This document shows, in pieces, positions 28,629 through 36,827 of a stretch of 64,000 nucleotides of DNA. Position numbers and translations under genes: made by a program. Position 1 is the first letter of the stretch. Each line of letters starts with the position of its first letter. The notes beneath the pieces are model-generated. The model was not told the origin of the DNA. It did not search any database and worked only from the letters and a program-made list of their open reading frames with translations. The stretch comes from Pseudomonas sp. FP2335 (GTDB lineage: Bacteria > Pseudomonadota > Gammaproteobacteria > Pseudomonadales > Pseudomonadaceae): positions 2,129,501 through 2,193,500 of the forward strand of contig NZ_CP117437.1 in the NCBI RefSeq assembly GCF_030687535.1. The letters run 5' to 3'.

Positions 28629-29975
28629 TTAGAGAAACCAGCGGTATTCCCGCGCATGGATCTCTTGCTGAAAAGCCAAGTGGTCCTGGCGTTTGTTCTC
28701 GCAGTACACGTCGACAAATTCGGCGCCCAGCTTATCGCGCAATACCGGTTGGTGCCTCATGGCGCGTACGGCCTCGAGCATTTCCAGGGGGAAGTCGGCG
28801 CCGCTGTTGCGGTCTTCGTTGAGTGGGGCGAAGGGCTCGCGCTGGGTTTCAAGGCCATGTTCCAAACCTGCCAGGATCGCCGCGAGTACCAGATACGGGT
28901 TGGCGTCGGCGCTGGCCAGGCGGTGTTCGATGCGCAGGTTGCGTGGATCGGAGTCGGGGATGCGCACGCACGCGTCGCGGTCTTCGAAACCCCAGCTGGC
29001 ACGGGTCGCCGCGTTGACTGTGCCGCCCAGGCGGCGGAAGGCGTTGTGGTTGGGCGAGAAGATCGGCATGCAGTGCGGCAGCAACTCCAGGCAGCCCGCC
29101 ACCGCGTGGCGCAGCGGTTGTTGCTGGTGCGCCGCCAGCAGGTTATTGCCGGCGCCGTCATACAGGCTGACGTGCACATGCATGCCGCTGCCGGGGTATT
29201 GCAGGTATGGCTTGGCCATGAAGCTGGCGCGGTACCCGTGTTTGAGCGCCACCCCGCGGGTGCTGCGGCTGAACAGGGCGGCCCAGTCGGCGGCGCGCAG
29301 GCCGTCGTCGAGGTGGCCGAAGTTGATCTCGAACTGGCCGGGGCCCAGCTCGGCGGTAATCACGGTGATGTCGATGCCCTGGTCCTTGGCGGTTTGCGCC
29401 ATGTCGTCGAGCACCTCGCTGAAACGCGACAGCCGTTCGATATGCAGGTTGGGCTGGTCGTCGGCGTCATCGCTCAGCGGGTCGCGGGCGAATTGCGGCA
29501 GGCCGTCGGCGAGTTTTTTATCGAACAGGTAGAACTCCAATTCGAACGCCACCACCGGGTGAATGCCCTTGTGATGCAGACGCTCCAATACCTTGGCCAG
29601 TACCTCGCGGGGTTCGAATTCGATGGGCGCATCGGTGCCATCCGAGGTGATCAGCATCTGCCCCAAGGGCTGTGATTCCCAGCTCACCGGCTTGAGCGTG
29701 CCGGGCACCAGGCGCCGGTTGGCGTCCGGGTCGCCGTCGTTGAAGCAGTAGTCGCCAATCTTGAACAGCCCACCCTGGACCCCCAGCAGCACAGCGTTCT
29801 GCGGCAGCTTCAATGGGCTGCCGGCGGCAACTTTTTCCAGCATCTCCACCGGGTAGCGCTTGCCGTAGAAATGCCCGGGAATGTCCAGGGCAATCAGGTC
29901 GACGTAACGCACATCGGGATGGTTCTGACGAAAGCTCCGTACTTCGGCCAGCAACGCAGAGGAATGGCTTTTCAC
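28629..29975 (-). CDS. puuA: Glutamine synthetase family protein (gamma-glutamylpolyamine synthetase type)
   Basis: The 448-residue protein belongs to the GlnA/PuuA superfamily: the metal/ATP segment GSGMHVHVSLYD, FSPNHNAFRRLGGTVNA, and the Arg-rich RIPDSDPRNLRIEHRLASADANPYL. PuuA/SpuI-type enzymes attach glutamate to putrescine or other amines. The start is GTG 29975 with AGGAG 8 nt upstream. It lies 12 bp after a PuuR-like regulator, which supports amine glutamylation over nitrogen assimilation. The exact amine is unknown. Confidence 0.87.
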   Translation of the reverse strand: MKSHSSALLAEVRSFRQNHPDVRYVDLIALDIPGHFYGKRYPVEMLEKVAAGSPLKLPQNAVLLGVQGGLFKIGDYCFNDGDPDANRRLVPGTLKPVSWESQPLGQMLITSDGTDAPIEFEPREVLAKVLERLHHKGIHPVVAFELEFYLFDKKLADGLPQFARDPLSDDADDQPNLHIERLSRFSEVLDDMAQTAKDQGIDITVITAELGPGQFEINFGHLDDGLRAADWAALFSRSTRGVALKHGYRASFMAKPYLQYPGSGMHVHVSLYDGAGNNLLAAHQQQPLRHAVAGCLELLPHCMPIFSPNHNAFRRLGGTVNAATRASWGFEDRDACVRIPDSDPRNLRIEHRLASADANPYLVLAAILAGLEHGLETQREPFAPLNEDRNSGADFPLEMLEAVRAMRHQPVLRDKLGAEFVDVYCENKRQDHLAFQQEIHAREYRWFL

Positions 29976-29986
29976 GGGTGCAGCTC

Positions 29987-30544
29987 CTAGTTGTAAACCC
30001 ACAGCACGCGGGCGGGCAGGTCGGTCAGGTTGGCGTAGCGGCAATGGGCGAAACTGGCCAGGTGGAAGCTGTCGCCGGGGCCGAGAGTGACGCAGTCGTT
30101 TTCACCTTCGACCCACAGCGTAAGCTCGCCTTCCAGTACAAAACCGGCCTGTTCGGCGCGATCGCTCATGGTTTGTTCGCCGCTGTTGGCACCAGGTGCC
30201 AGTAGGCTGTCGAGCATCGAAAAGGCACCGTTCATGCTCGGCGAAACGAGGATGTCGGTGATGCCATTGGCGTAATACACCGTGCGCCGCTCGTTGGGGC
30301 GAGTGATCCAGTCCACCGCCTTGGGTTTTGGCTGGCTGTAGAAGTAGGTGGTGGGCACGTCGAGGGCGTGGCTGATGGCCGTCAAGTCGGCCACGGTGGG
30401 GCGCGACAGGCCGCGTTCGACCTGGGACAGGAAACCCACAGAGCGCTCGATTTTTTGTGCGAGCTGGGCGAGGGTGAGTTTCTTGTGCTTGCGCAGGTCG
30501 TGGATCAGCGCGGCGAGGGTGGCAAGTTCTTCTTGTGGGGTCAT
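29987..30544 (-). CDS. XRE-cupin transcriptional regulator (PuuR-like)
   Basis: The 185-residue protein has an N-terminal Cro/CI-type helix-turn-helix (residues about 12-66, LTLAQLAQKIERSVGFLSQVERGLSRPTV, given here only as location) and a C-terminal cupin sensor (about residues 110-183, with FVLEGELTLWVEGE and GPGDSFHL). It forms an operon with the PuuA-like gene. A perfect 13-bp inverted repeat covers its start codon, pointing to autorepression. Another in-frame ATG at 30568 lies inside the palindrome. Neither start has a clear Shine-Dalgarno. Confidence 0.87.
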   Translation of the reverse strand: MTPQEELATLAALIHDLRKHKKLTLAQLAQKIERSVGFLSQVERGLSRPTVADLTAISHALDVPTTYFYSQPKPKAVDWITRPNERRTVYYANGITDILVSPSMNGAFSMLDSLLAPGANSGEQTMSDRAEQAGFVLEGELTLWVEGENDCVTLGPGDSFHLASFAHCRYANLTDLPARVLWVYN

Positions 30545-30570
30545 GAAATTTATTTCTATAAATTTCATGA
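30541..30570. promoter_or_regulatory. Perfect palindromic operator over the XRE-cupin gene start
   Basis: TCATGAAATTTAT and its exact complement are separated by TTCT. The start codon of the regulator lies within one arm. A further GAAATAAAT half-site follows upstream. This is the expected place for autoregulation. Confidence 0.7.
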
Positions 30571-30627
30571 AAAATTACAGGATTTATTTCACGAGGGCAA
30601 TGGCCGGATGGGACCAAGGTGAGGACC

Positions 30628-30672
30628 TTGTGGCGAGGGAGCTTGCTCCCGCTGGGCTGCGCGGCAGCCCCA
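30628..30672. repeat. REP-like element, GTGGCGAGGGAGC type
   Basis: GTGGCGAGGGAGCTTGCTCCCGC (by position 30630-30652), with its short GGGAGCTTGCTCCC palindrome, is followed by GGGCTGCGCGGCAGCCC. It is a second family of P. fluorescens-group intergenic palindromes and may fold into two adjacent hairpins. Confidence 0.8.
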
Positions 30673-30808
30673 AGACACCCACCGAGCACCCTTTGCAAAA
30701 GATGCATGCGGGCTATAAAGGCAAACCACAGGTATGAAATATGGGTTGAATGATCCTGCGTGGCAGCGGTCGGAATCTGGGTACGCATCATTCATTGAAG
30801 GAGCACCC

Positions 30809-31117
30809 ATGAAAGCCAAATGCCTAGCCGCCTGCCTGTTTGTTGCAACCAGCCTGTCAGGCACGAGCTTCGTCGTGCAAGCCGCAGACACCCCCCAGGA
30901 AACCGTGCAACCTTCGAATATCAACACCCGTGATCTGAAAGAAGGCGATCGAGCCCCAGACATCCTGATGCGCAAGGAATCCGCTGTCAGCGATTGGAAA
31001 AAGCGCGGCCTCAAGCAGCCTGAAGCCGACAGCCAATGGGCGCGGGTGAAGGATAAATTCGTGCTGCTCAAGACCACCAACGGCACCATCCTTGAGATCA
31101 CGCCCGTCAAAAAATGA
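30809..31117 (+). CDS. RcnB-like small periplasmic protein
   Basis: The 102-residue protein has a signal peptide cut after VQAA and an RcnB-type domain (LKEGDRAPDILMRKESAVSDWKKRGL in part, then VKDKFVLLKTTNGTILEI). E. coli RcnB is a periplasmic protein that limits nickel/cobalt loss together with RcnA. No rcnA is adjacent, so only a general role in the periplasm is inferred. GAAGGAG lies 6 nt before ATG 30809. A longer frame from 30734 is rejected. Confidence 0.78.
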   Translation: MKAKCLAACLFVATSLSGTSFVVQAADTPQETVQPSNINTRDLKEGDRAPDILMRKESAVSDWKKRGLKQPEADSQWARVKDKFVLLKTTNGTILEITPVKK

Positions 31118-31193
31118 CCTGCCTGTTGTCCCGATTCTTGCGTTAAGGTAGGCGGCTGAAAAGGCCGCGTTACCTTCAAGGAAAGAGAGCAGG

Positions 31194-32387
31194 ATGCTTG
31201 CCACAATAAGAAACTACCCCCGCACCGTGAACCTGTTGTTGTCCGCCACATTGATGCTGACGCTGGCCAAGGCAATTACCTTTCCCTACCTTGTGATTTA
31301 CCTTACCAGCCATTTCTCCCTGGACATCACCCAGGTCGGCCTGGTGATCGGCAGTTCATTGATCGTCGGTTCATTGCTCAGCGTGTACGGTGGTTTTCTC
31401 GTCGACCGCATCAACAGTTACCGGCTGTTGCTCTGCCTGAGCGTACTGTTCGTGCTGGGCTTTATCGGCACGGTCCTCGCGCAGAATATCTGGGTGTTCT
31501 ATAGCTGCCTGATCCTGATCAACCTCGCTTACGCGGTCATCGACATCGCCGTGAAGGCCGGTTTCGCCAGCCTGTTGCCTGAAGACGCGCGCAGCGAGGT
31601 GTTCTCGATCAAGTACACCCTGACCAACATCGGCTATGCCGTCGGGCCGGCGTTCGGTGCGGTGGTGGCCAAGCTGGACATCAGCCTGCCGTTCATCCTG
31701 TCGGCGCTGCTGGGGGCGGGGTTCTTCCTGCTGTACTGGCGCTGGGGCGATCGCACGTTGACCACCGTCGACGCGACACACAAGCCTGTGTCATTCCTTG
31801 CCGTCGGGCGTGTGCTGTTGAGGGATCATCGCCTGGTGTGCTTTACCGTCGGCGGTTTGCTCAGCGCGGTGGTGTTTGGACAATTCACGGCCTACTTGTC
31901 GCAATACCTGGTGACCACGACCTCGGCCGAATACACCTACACCGTGATCAGCGCCGTCCTTACTACCAACGCCGTGCTGGTGATTGCCTTGCAGTACGTG
32001 ATTGGTCGGCGCATTTCCCACCGCCACCTGAGCCAGTGGCTGATTTTCGGCTTGAGCATGTTCATGCTGGGGCTGATCGGCTTTGCGCTGTCCACCAGCG
32101 TGCTGTGGTGGGTGTTGGCGATGGCGGTGTTCACGGTGGGGGAGATCATCGTGTTTCCGGCCGAATATATGTTTATCGACCGCATCGCCCCGGACCACCT
32201 GCGCGGCATGTACTACGGCGCGCAGAACCTGTCCAACCTGGGCGCCGCCCTGGGGCCGGTGTTGTGTGGGCTGGTGCTGGCCAACCTGCCGGCCCACGCC
32301 ATGTTCTACATGCTCGGGGCGTTTATCGTCGCGGGTGGGGTGTTCTATTTCATTGGTTCGTCGTTGAAGGCCAGTCCTTCAGCGTGA
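31194..32387 (+). CDS. MFS transporter (YdeE/MdtH-like)
   Basis: The 397-residue protein has 12 membrane helices. Loop 2-3 reads YGGFLVDRINSYR, an MFS motif A variant. Related E. coli proteins export drugs or dipeptides, and no substrate can be given here. GAAAGAGAG lies upstream of the ATG. Its last 38 bp overlap, tail to tail, the DUF1652 gene on the other strand. Confidence 0.86.
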   Translation: MLATIRNYPRTVNLLLSATLMLTLAKAITFPYLVIYLTSHFSLDITQVGLVIGSSLIVGSLLSVYGGFLVDRINSYRLLLCLSVLFVLGFIGTVLAQNIWVFYSCLILINLAYAVIDIAVKAGFASLLPEDARSEVFSIKYTLTNIGYAVGPAFGAVVAKLDISLPFILSALLGAGFFLLYWRWGDRTLTTVDATHKPVSFLAVGRVLLRDHRLVCFTVGGLLSAVVFGQFTAYLSQYLVTTTSAEYTYTVISAVLTTNAVLVIALQYVIGRRISHRHLSQWLIFGLSMFMLGLIGFALSTSVLWWVLAMAVFTVGEIIVFPAEYMFIDRIAPDHLRGMYYGAQNLSNLGAALGPVLCGLVLANLPAHAMFYMLGAFIVAGGVFYFIGSSLKASPSA

Positions 32388-32622
32388 GCTTGCCGACATT
32401 GTTGCTTTGCAATTCGTAGCGCAACTCTTCGACCATCTTTTCCACTTCGTGCGGGGTCTGCAGCCGGTTGGTGCTGATCCCTGTCACCACCAGGTCCACC
32501 CGGCCGGTATCAGCGTCAAATACCTTGAGGGTCAAGGAGGCATCCCGGCACAGGGTGAACTCGCATGTCAGCGGCGACAGGCCTTCTTCGATGCAGTTGC
32601 GCAGTTGGGCGAGGGTAAACAT
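32350..32622 (-). CDS. DUF1652 protein
   Basis: The 90-residue protein starts MFTLAQLRNCIEEGLSPL and continues with KVFDADTGRVDLVVTGI, matching the DUF1652 family, a small Pseudomonas-specific family without known function. No signal or membrane segment is present. Its 3' end overlaps the MFS gene by 38 bp in opposite orientation. Confidence 0.8.
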   Translation of the reverse strand: MFTLAQLRNCIEEGLSPLTCEFTLCRDASLTLKVFDADTGRVDLVVTGISTNRLQTPHEVEKMVEELRYELQSNNVGKLTLKDWPSTTNQ

Positions 32623-32731
32623 GCTGGTTCCTTCAAGACATAAGTTCGATGTCTTGAAGGTTATGGCTTGCCTGGCGCCGCAATAAGGCGAATTCGCACT
32701 AGCTGCACTAGTGCATTTGCACTTGGCCGGC

Positions 32732-34222
32732 CTATTTTTTCAGGCGCAGTTCACCGGCAAACAGCCCGCGTTCACGGGCCCAAACGATGGCCGCACTGCG
32801 GCTGTGCACCCCCAGCTTGGAGTACACCGTGGCCACGTGGTTGCGCACGGTGTTGGGCGCCAGTTTCAGGCGCGCGGCGATTTCCTTGTCGGCCAAGCCT
32901 TCGCAGATAAGTCCCAGTACATCGCGTTCACGGGCCGTGAGGTCGGTGAAGGCAATGGCAGGCTGGTTGGGGCTGTTGACGCTCTTGGCGTTGGCCAGTT
33001 TTTCGATCAGTGTCTGGCTGAACCAAGATGCGTCCTGCATCACCTCCTCGATGGCCGCCACCAGCTCCAGCTCCGAGCGCTTGCGTTCGGTGATGTTCAT
33101 CATCACCAGCAGGTAGCAGGGCACGTCATCGATGATCACGGTGTCGGCGGACACCACGCAATCGATCACCTCGTTGCCTTTCTTACGCACCTTGAGGTCC
33201 TGGCCGTCGAGGTTGCCGGACTTTTCCAGGGTGGCAAACAACTGTGTGCCCGCCTGGGGGCTGTCGATGAAATCGATGTCTTCGATGGCCTTGCCGACCA
33301 GCTCCTCACTGATATAGCCGGTAATGCTCATGAAGGCTTCGTTGACATCCACCACCTGGCGGTTGCCGGCGTTGCACACCAATGTCGGCACCGGCGTCAG
33401 GCGGAACGACTTGGCGAAGCGCTCTTCACTCTGGCGCAGGGCGGTTTCCGCCTTGCGTCGCGGCTCCAGGTCGGTGAAGGAAAACAACATGCAGTCTTCC
33501 TCGTTCATGTCCAGCGGTTGCCCGGCGACGATCACCAGCTTGCTGCCGCCCCCGGGCAATTTCAGCTCGGCCTGCATCTGCGGGATCGTCGCGCCTTCGC
33601 CCAGGCGCGCAATCGCCAGGTCTTTGCGTTCGGCCTGTTCCAGCACATCCAGCTCGTACACGGATTTGCCGATGACCTGATCGCGGTTGTAGCCGGTCAT
33701 CTCCAGAAACCCCTGGTTGACCTTTATGTAGCGCAGGTCGCTCAAGCGGCAGATCACGGCGGGTGCCGGGTTGGCGTTGAAGGTTTTTTCGAAGCGTTGC
33801 TCGGCGCTGGCCCACTCGGTGGCATCGCTGAGGATCAGCACCAGCAGCTCCGGTGCGCCGTGGGAATCGCTGATCACCAGGCTGCGCAGGCGGTGGACCC
33901 AGGTTCTGTCCGGATCGGCAGTGGGGGTGACTTCCACCACCACGTCGCTGAACTCCTCGCCTGCCGCCACACGGGCCAGTGGGTAGTTGTCCAGCAGCAC
34001 GGGGTGGTTGTTGCGATAGCGCAAGGTGAAGCGCTCGGCGTATTCCTGGGTGTTGGCGCCCAATGCCATCACGTCGTCCACGCCATGCATGTTCAGCGCC
34101 GCCTCATTGGCCCAGAGGAGGGTCTGGTCGACTTCGGCAAGGATGATCCCGTCGGACAGGCCGGAGATGATCTGCTGGAGTTGGCGGCGGTTGGTTTCTT
34201 TGGCGAGGACATCCTGGGTCAT
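32732..34222 (-). CDS. LuxR-type regulator with three PAS domains
   Basis: The 496-residue protein has PAS domains at about residues 14-125, 135-250 and 262-385, a short helical linker, and a C-terminal LuxR/FixJ helix-turn-helix (LTARERDVLGLICEGLADKE onward, residues about 430-490). There is no transmembrane segment or kinase domain, so this appears to be a one-component cytoplasmic sensor-regulator for a small ligand, redox or light signal. GGAG lies 5 nt before ATG 34222. A 53-codon upstream extension is rejected. Confidence 0.86.
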   Translation of the reverse strand: MTQDVLAKETNRRQLQQIISGLSDGIILAEVDQTLLWANEAALNMHGVDDVMALGANTQEYAERFTLRYRNNHPVLLDNYPLARVAAGEEFSDVVVEVTPTADPDRTWVHRLRSLVISDSHGAPELLVLILSDATEWASAEQRFEKTFNANPAPAVICRLSDLRYIKVNQGFLEMTGYNRDQVIGKSVYELDVLEQAERKDLAIARLGEGATIPQMQAELKLPGGGSKLVIVAGQPLDMNEEDCMLFSFTDLEPRRKAETALRQSEERFAKSFRLTPVPTLVCNAGNRQVVDVNEAFMSITGYISEELVGKAIEDIDFIDSPQAGTQLFATLEKSGNLDGQDLKVRKKGNEVIDCVVSADTVIIDDVPCYLLVMMNITERKRSELELVAAIEEVMQDASWFSQTLIEKLANAKSVNSPNQPAIAFTDLTARERDVLGLICEGLADKEIAARLKLAPNTVRNHVATVYSKLGVHSRSAAIVWARERGLFAGELRLKK

Positions 34223-34396
34223 GGGGGCTCCGAGCGGGCGAGGGGGGCATGAGATTAGGACAGTTGTGGTTCGCGATAGTGCAAGGTACGCGGTCAAACC
34301 ACTGGCAAGGGGCTTGCGTGTGCCACCCTGAAGCGCTTGCCAAACCCAACCAATTCTGGGAAAACCCCAGCCTTTGCGCATTCAACGGGATTTGCC

Positions 34397-34741
34397 ATGA
34401 ACAACGACCAACTCCAGATCACTGACATCCGCCTGGGCGATGGCAAAACCGTGGTCAAAGGTGCACTGATCACTACCCAGTACACGGGCACCCTGGAAGA
34501 CGGCACCGTATTCGACTCCTCGTGGGCGCGTGGCAAACCGTTCCAGTGCGTAATTGGCACGGGCCGTGTGATCAAGGGCTGGGATCAAGGCCTGATGGGC
34601 ATGCAAGTCGGTGGTGTGCGCACGCTGTTCGTGCCGGCGCACCTGGCCTACGGCGAGCGCTCGATGGGCGCGCATATCCAGCCCAACAGCAACCTGCGTT
34701 TTGAGATTGAATTGCTCGAAGTGCTGACGCGGGATGATTGA
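34397..34741 (+). CDS. FKBP-type peptidyl-prolyl isomerase
   Basis: The 114-residue single-domain FKBP has VKGALITTQYTGTLEDGTVFDSS, then VIGTGRVIKGWDQGLMGMQVGG and FVPAHLAYGERSMGAHIQPNSNL, the residues that line the FK506 pocket. No signal peptide is present, so it is cytoplasmic. GGGA precedes ATG 34397. It catalyses cis-trans isomerisation at prolines. Confidence 0.9.
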   Translation: MNNDQLQITDIRLGDGKTVVKGALITTQYTGTLEDGTVFDSSWARGKPFQCVIGTGRVIKGWDQGLMGMQVGGVRTLFVPAHLAYGERSMGAHIQPNSNLRFEIELLEVLTRDD

Positions 34742-35220
34742 AGTGTTCTGACGCAAGCAGGCTGAACCGCTCCTGAAGAAGCGTCTTATTCGTCATGTAG
34801 TAACTTTCCTACGGTTTACTCGCCTGTAGTCGGGGCGTAACCTTGGCGCGGTTTTATCAATAGCGGAGACCCTCAGTGGGTACTTGTTCGAGCGACAGTC
34901 GTCGGCCGGTTCTGGTTACCGGCAGATACTCGGCAAGGTAACGCGCATTCTTTCGATGCCGTTGTCTCGCCAATACACGCGAGAAGCGGCATCCCGGCAG
35001 CAGCCAGTCCTGGCGCCTGCCGGACTCCCTCTCATCGACGCTGACCAGCACCCGAGCCATTTCGGGATGCTACGGACGCGCCTGCCTTTTACGGCGGGCG
35101 GGCCAAGCTGACTGCGCCTACCCGATGGGCGTGGCGCAGCGGGTCGTACCTGCATGACGGTGTTCTCGCGCAGCAGCCACATCCATCAATGTGGCTGGCA
35201 ATGAACTGAGGAGATTTCTT
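34742..35220 (+). promoter_or_regulatory. Long structured leader upstream of the mgtC-like gene
   Basis: This 479-bp gap holds no credible conserved gene. A possible start region lies near 34813-34860 (GGTTTA-5-CTGTAG PhoP-box-like pair, then TATCAA). After it come several hairpins: 34955-34993 (GATGCCG/CGGCATC with inner TCTCGC/GCGAGA), 34994-35023 (CCGGCAG/CTGCCGG with inner GCCA/TGGC), one around CCCGAGCCATTTCGGG near 35045-35065, and CTGCGCC/GGCGCAG near 35111-35139. A 51-codon frame (34956-35111) lies inside but has no ribosome binding site. Confidence 0.5.
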
Positions 35221-35937
35221 ATGCAGGCAATCAACAACATCAACCTCGACTCGCTGGTCGACACCCTGGTCAGTCTCAGTGCGGCGTTTATCCTCGGCGG
35301 CTTGATCGGCTTCGAGCGCCAGTATCGCCAGCGCACGGCTGGTTTGCGCACCAACGTGCTGGTGGCGGTGGGGGCGGCGATTTTTGTCGATATGGCCAAC
35401 CGCCTGGGCGGCGCGGAAGGGGCGGTGCGGGTGGTGGCATACGTGGTCTCGGGCATCGGTTTCCTGGGGGCCGGCGTGATCATGCGCGAAGAGGGCAATG
35501 TGCGCGGGCTGAATACTGCGGCCACCCTGTGGGCGTCGGCGGCCGTCGGCGCTTGCGCCGGTGCCGACCTGATCCTCGAAGCGCTGCTGGGCACGTTGTT
35601 TGTGCTGGCAGCGAACACGTTGCTGCGGCCGATCGTCAATAACATCAACCGCCAGCCGCTGGATGTGGTGTCGGCGGAGGTCACCAACATTCTGTATGTG
35701 ATCGCGCAGCGCAGTCAGCAGCAGGCGGTAATGGTGTTGCTGGAAGCCGAGCTCGCACGGTGCAACTACCCGGCCAGCGACGTGGATGTGCGGCCGTTCG
35801 GCAGTGAAGAGGTGGAGATCGAGGCCACTTTGGTTGCGACGTCGGTCGATGGCGATGAGCTGGATGCACTGGTGACACGCATATCCAACTCCAGCCTGGT
35901 GGTGCAGGCGTTCTGGAGCCCGAGCACGACTGACTGA
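35221..35937 (+). CDS. mgtC: MgtC/SapB family inner-membrane protein
   Basis: The 238-residue protein has an N-terminal MgtC membrane domain with four to five helices ([27 protein letters not shown] in part; [22 protein letters not shown]) and a C-terminal soluble ACT-like domain from about residue 155. MgtC proteins help growth at low Mg2+ and inside host cells, in part by acting on the F-ATPase. GAGGAG precedes the ATG by about 8 nt. The long structured leader suggests RNA-level control. Confidence 0.88.
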   Translation: MQAINNINLDSLVDTLVSLSAAFILGGLIGFERQYRQRTAGLRTNVLVAVGAAIFVDMANRLGGAEGAVRVVAYVVSGIGFLGAGVIMREEGNVRGLNTAATLWASAAVGACAGADLILEALLGTLFVLAANTLLRPIVNNINRQPLDVVSAEVTNILYVIAQRSQQQAVMVLLEAELARCNYPASDVDVRPFGSEEVEIEATLVATSVDGDELDALVTRISNSSLVVQAFWSPSTTD

Positions 35938-36199
35938 TTTCCTACGGATAAATCCTACACGCAGTCAGGACTATCCCTTCAGTTCAAACATCACTTCATT
36001 GTTAAGGTTGCGCGCTTGCTGCTACCTAAGAGGCTGCGCAGAACTTCAGGCATCAATGGTGTTGTTCAATTGGAGGGACCAGGCACTGCCTGGCTGGCAT
36101 CTGGAAAAGTGCGGAACCGCTCGTCGGAACTGTCAATTCTCACAGGTAGCTGGGTCCCGTGTGATGTGTCAGATTAATTTGTCCTTCAGGGGAGTCTTA

Positions 36200-36826
36200 A
36201 TGAGCAAAGCTTTAATTGTGGATGACCACCCGTTCATCCGTGCCACGGTTCGCTTTCTGCTAAAGCAGGAAGGTTTCAATGAAATCTTCGAGGCGGGCAA
36301 TGGCGCCGATGCCATGCAGATCGCTCGCGAACAGTGCCCCGACCTGATTATCCTCGACTTGGCGATGCCCAAGCTGGGCGGTTTGGAAGTGATCAGCCGC
36401 ATCAAGGCGCTGGGCTTGCCATGCAAGATCCTGGTGTTGACCTCGTACCTCGCAGTGTTTTTTTCCACCCGCTGCATGCGCGCTGGAGCCATGGGTTTTG
36501 TTGCCAAGACGGGTGAGCTGCACGAGTTGCAAAAAGCAATCAAGGCAGTGATGTCCAACTACAGCTGTTTCCCCAGCCTGCCCACCAGTTCAGTGCGCCG
36601 TGATGATTTGCAAGCGTCCGAGATTGAACTGGTGGAAGCACTGTCTGATCGCGAATTGACGGTGTTGCAGAAGTTGGCCCTGGGCCTGGGTAATAAGGAA
36701 ATCGCCGAGGACATGTTGCTGAGCCACAAGACCATCAGCACCTACAAGACGCGACTCAAGGAGAAATTGCACATGTCGTCGGTGGTGCACTTGTCCAAGT
36801 TCGCGCAACGTAATCAGCTGATCTGA
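36200..36826 (+). CDS. NarL/LuxR-type response regulator
   Basis: The 208-residue protein has a receiver domain (residues 1-120, acidic pocket VDDH, phosphoacceptor Asp53 in IILDLAMPK) and a C-terminal LuxR-type DNA-binding domain (about residues 140-203, LSDRELTVLQKLALGLGNKE). It is the BvgA/EvgA type. GGGGAG lies 5 nt before the ATG. The gene ends 1 bp before the hybrid kinase gene, so they are translationally linked and form a cognate pair. Confidence 0.92.
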   Translation: MSKALIVDDHPFIRATVRFLLKQEGFNEIFEAGNGADAMQIAREQCPDLIILDLAMPKLGGLEVISRIKALGLPCKILVLTSYLAVFFSTRCMRAGAMGFVAKTGELHELQKAIKAVMSNYSCFPSLPTSSVRRDDLQASEIELVEALSDRELTVLQKLALGLGNKEIAEDMLLSHKTISTYKTRLKEKLHMSSVVHLSKFAQRNQLI

Positions 36827-36827
36827 A

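Noticed and set aside
34742..35220. M-box or yybP-ykoY riboswitch
   Set aside because: The conserved sequence blocks of these riboswitches were looked for and not found, so only a general structured leader is reported.
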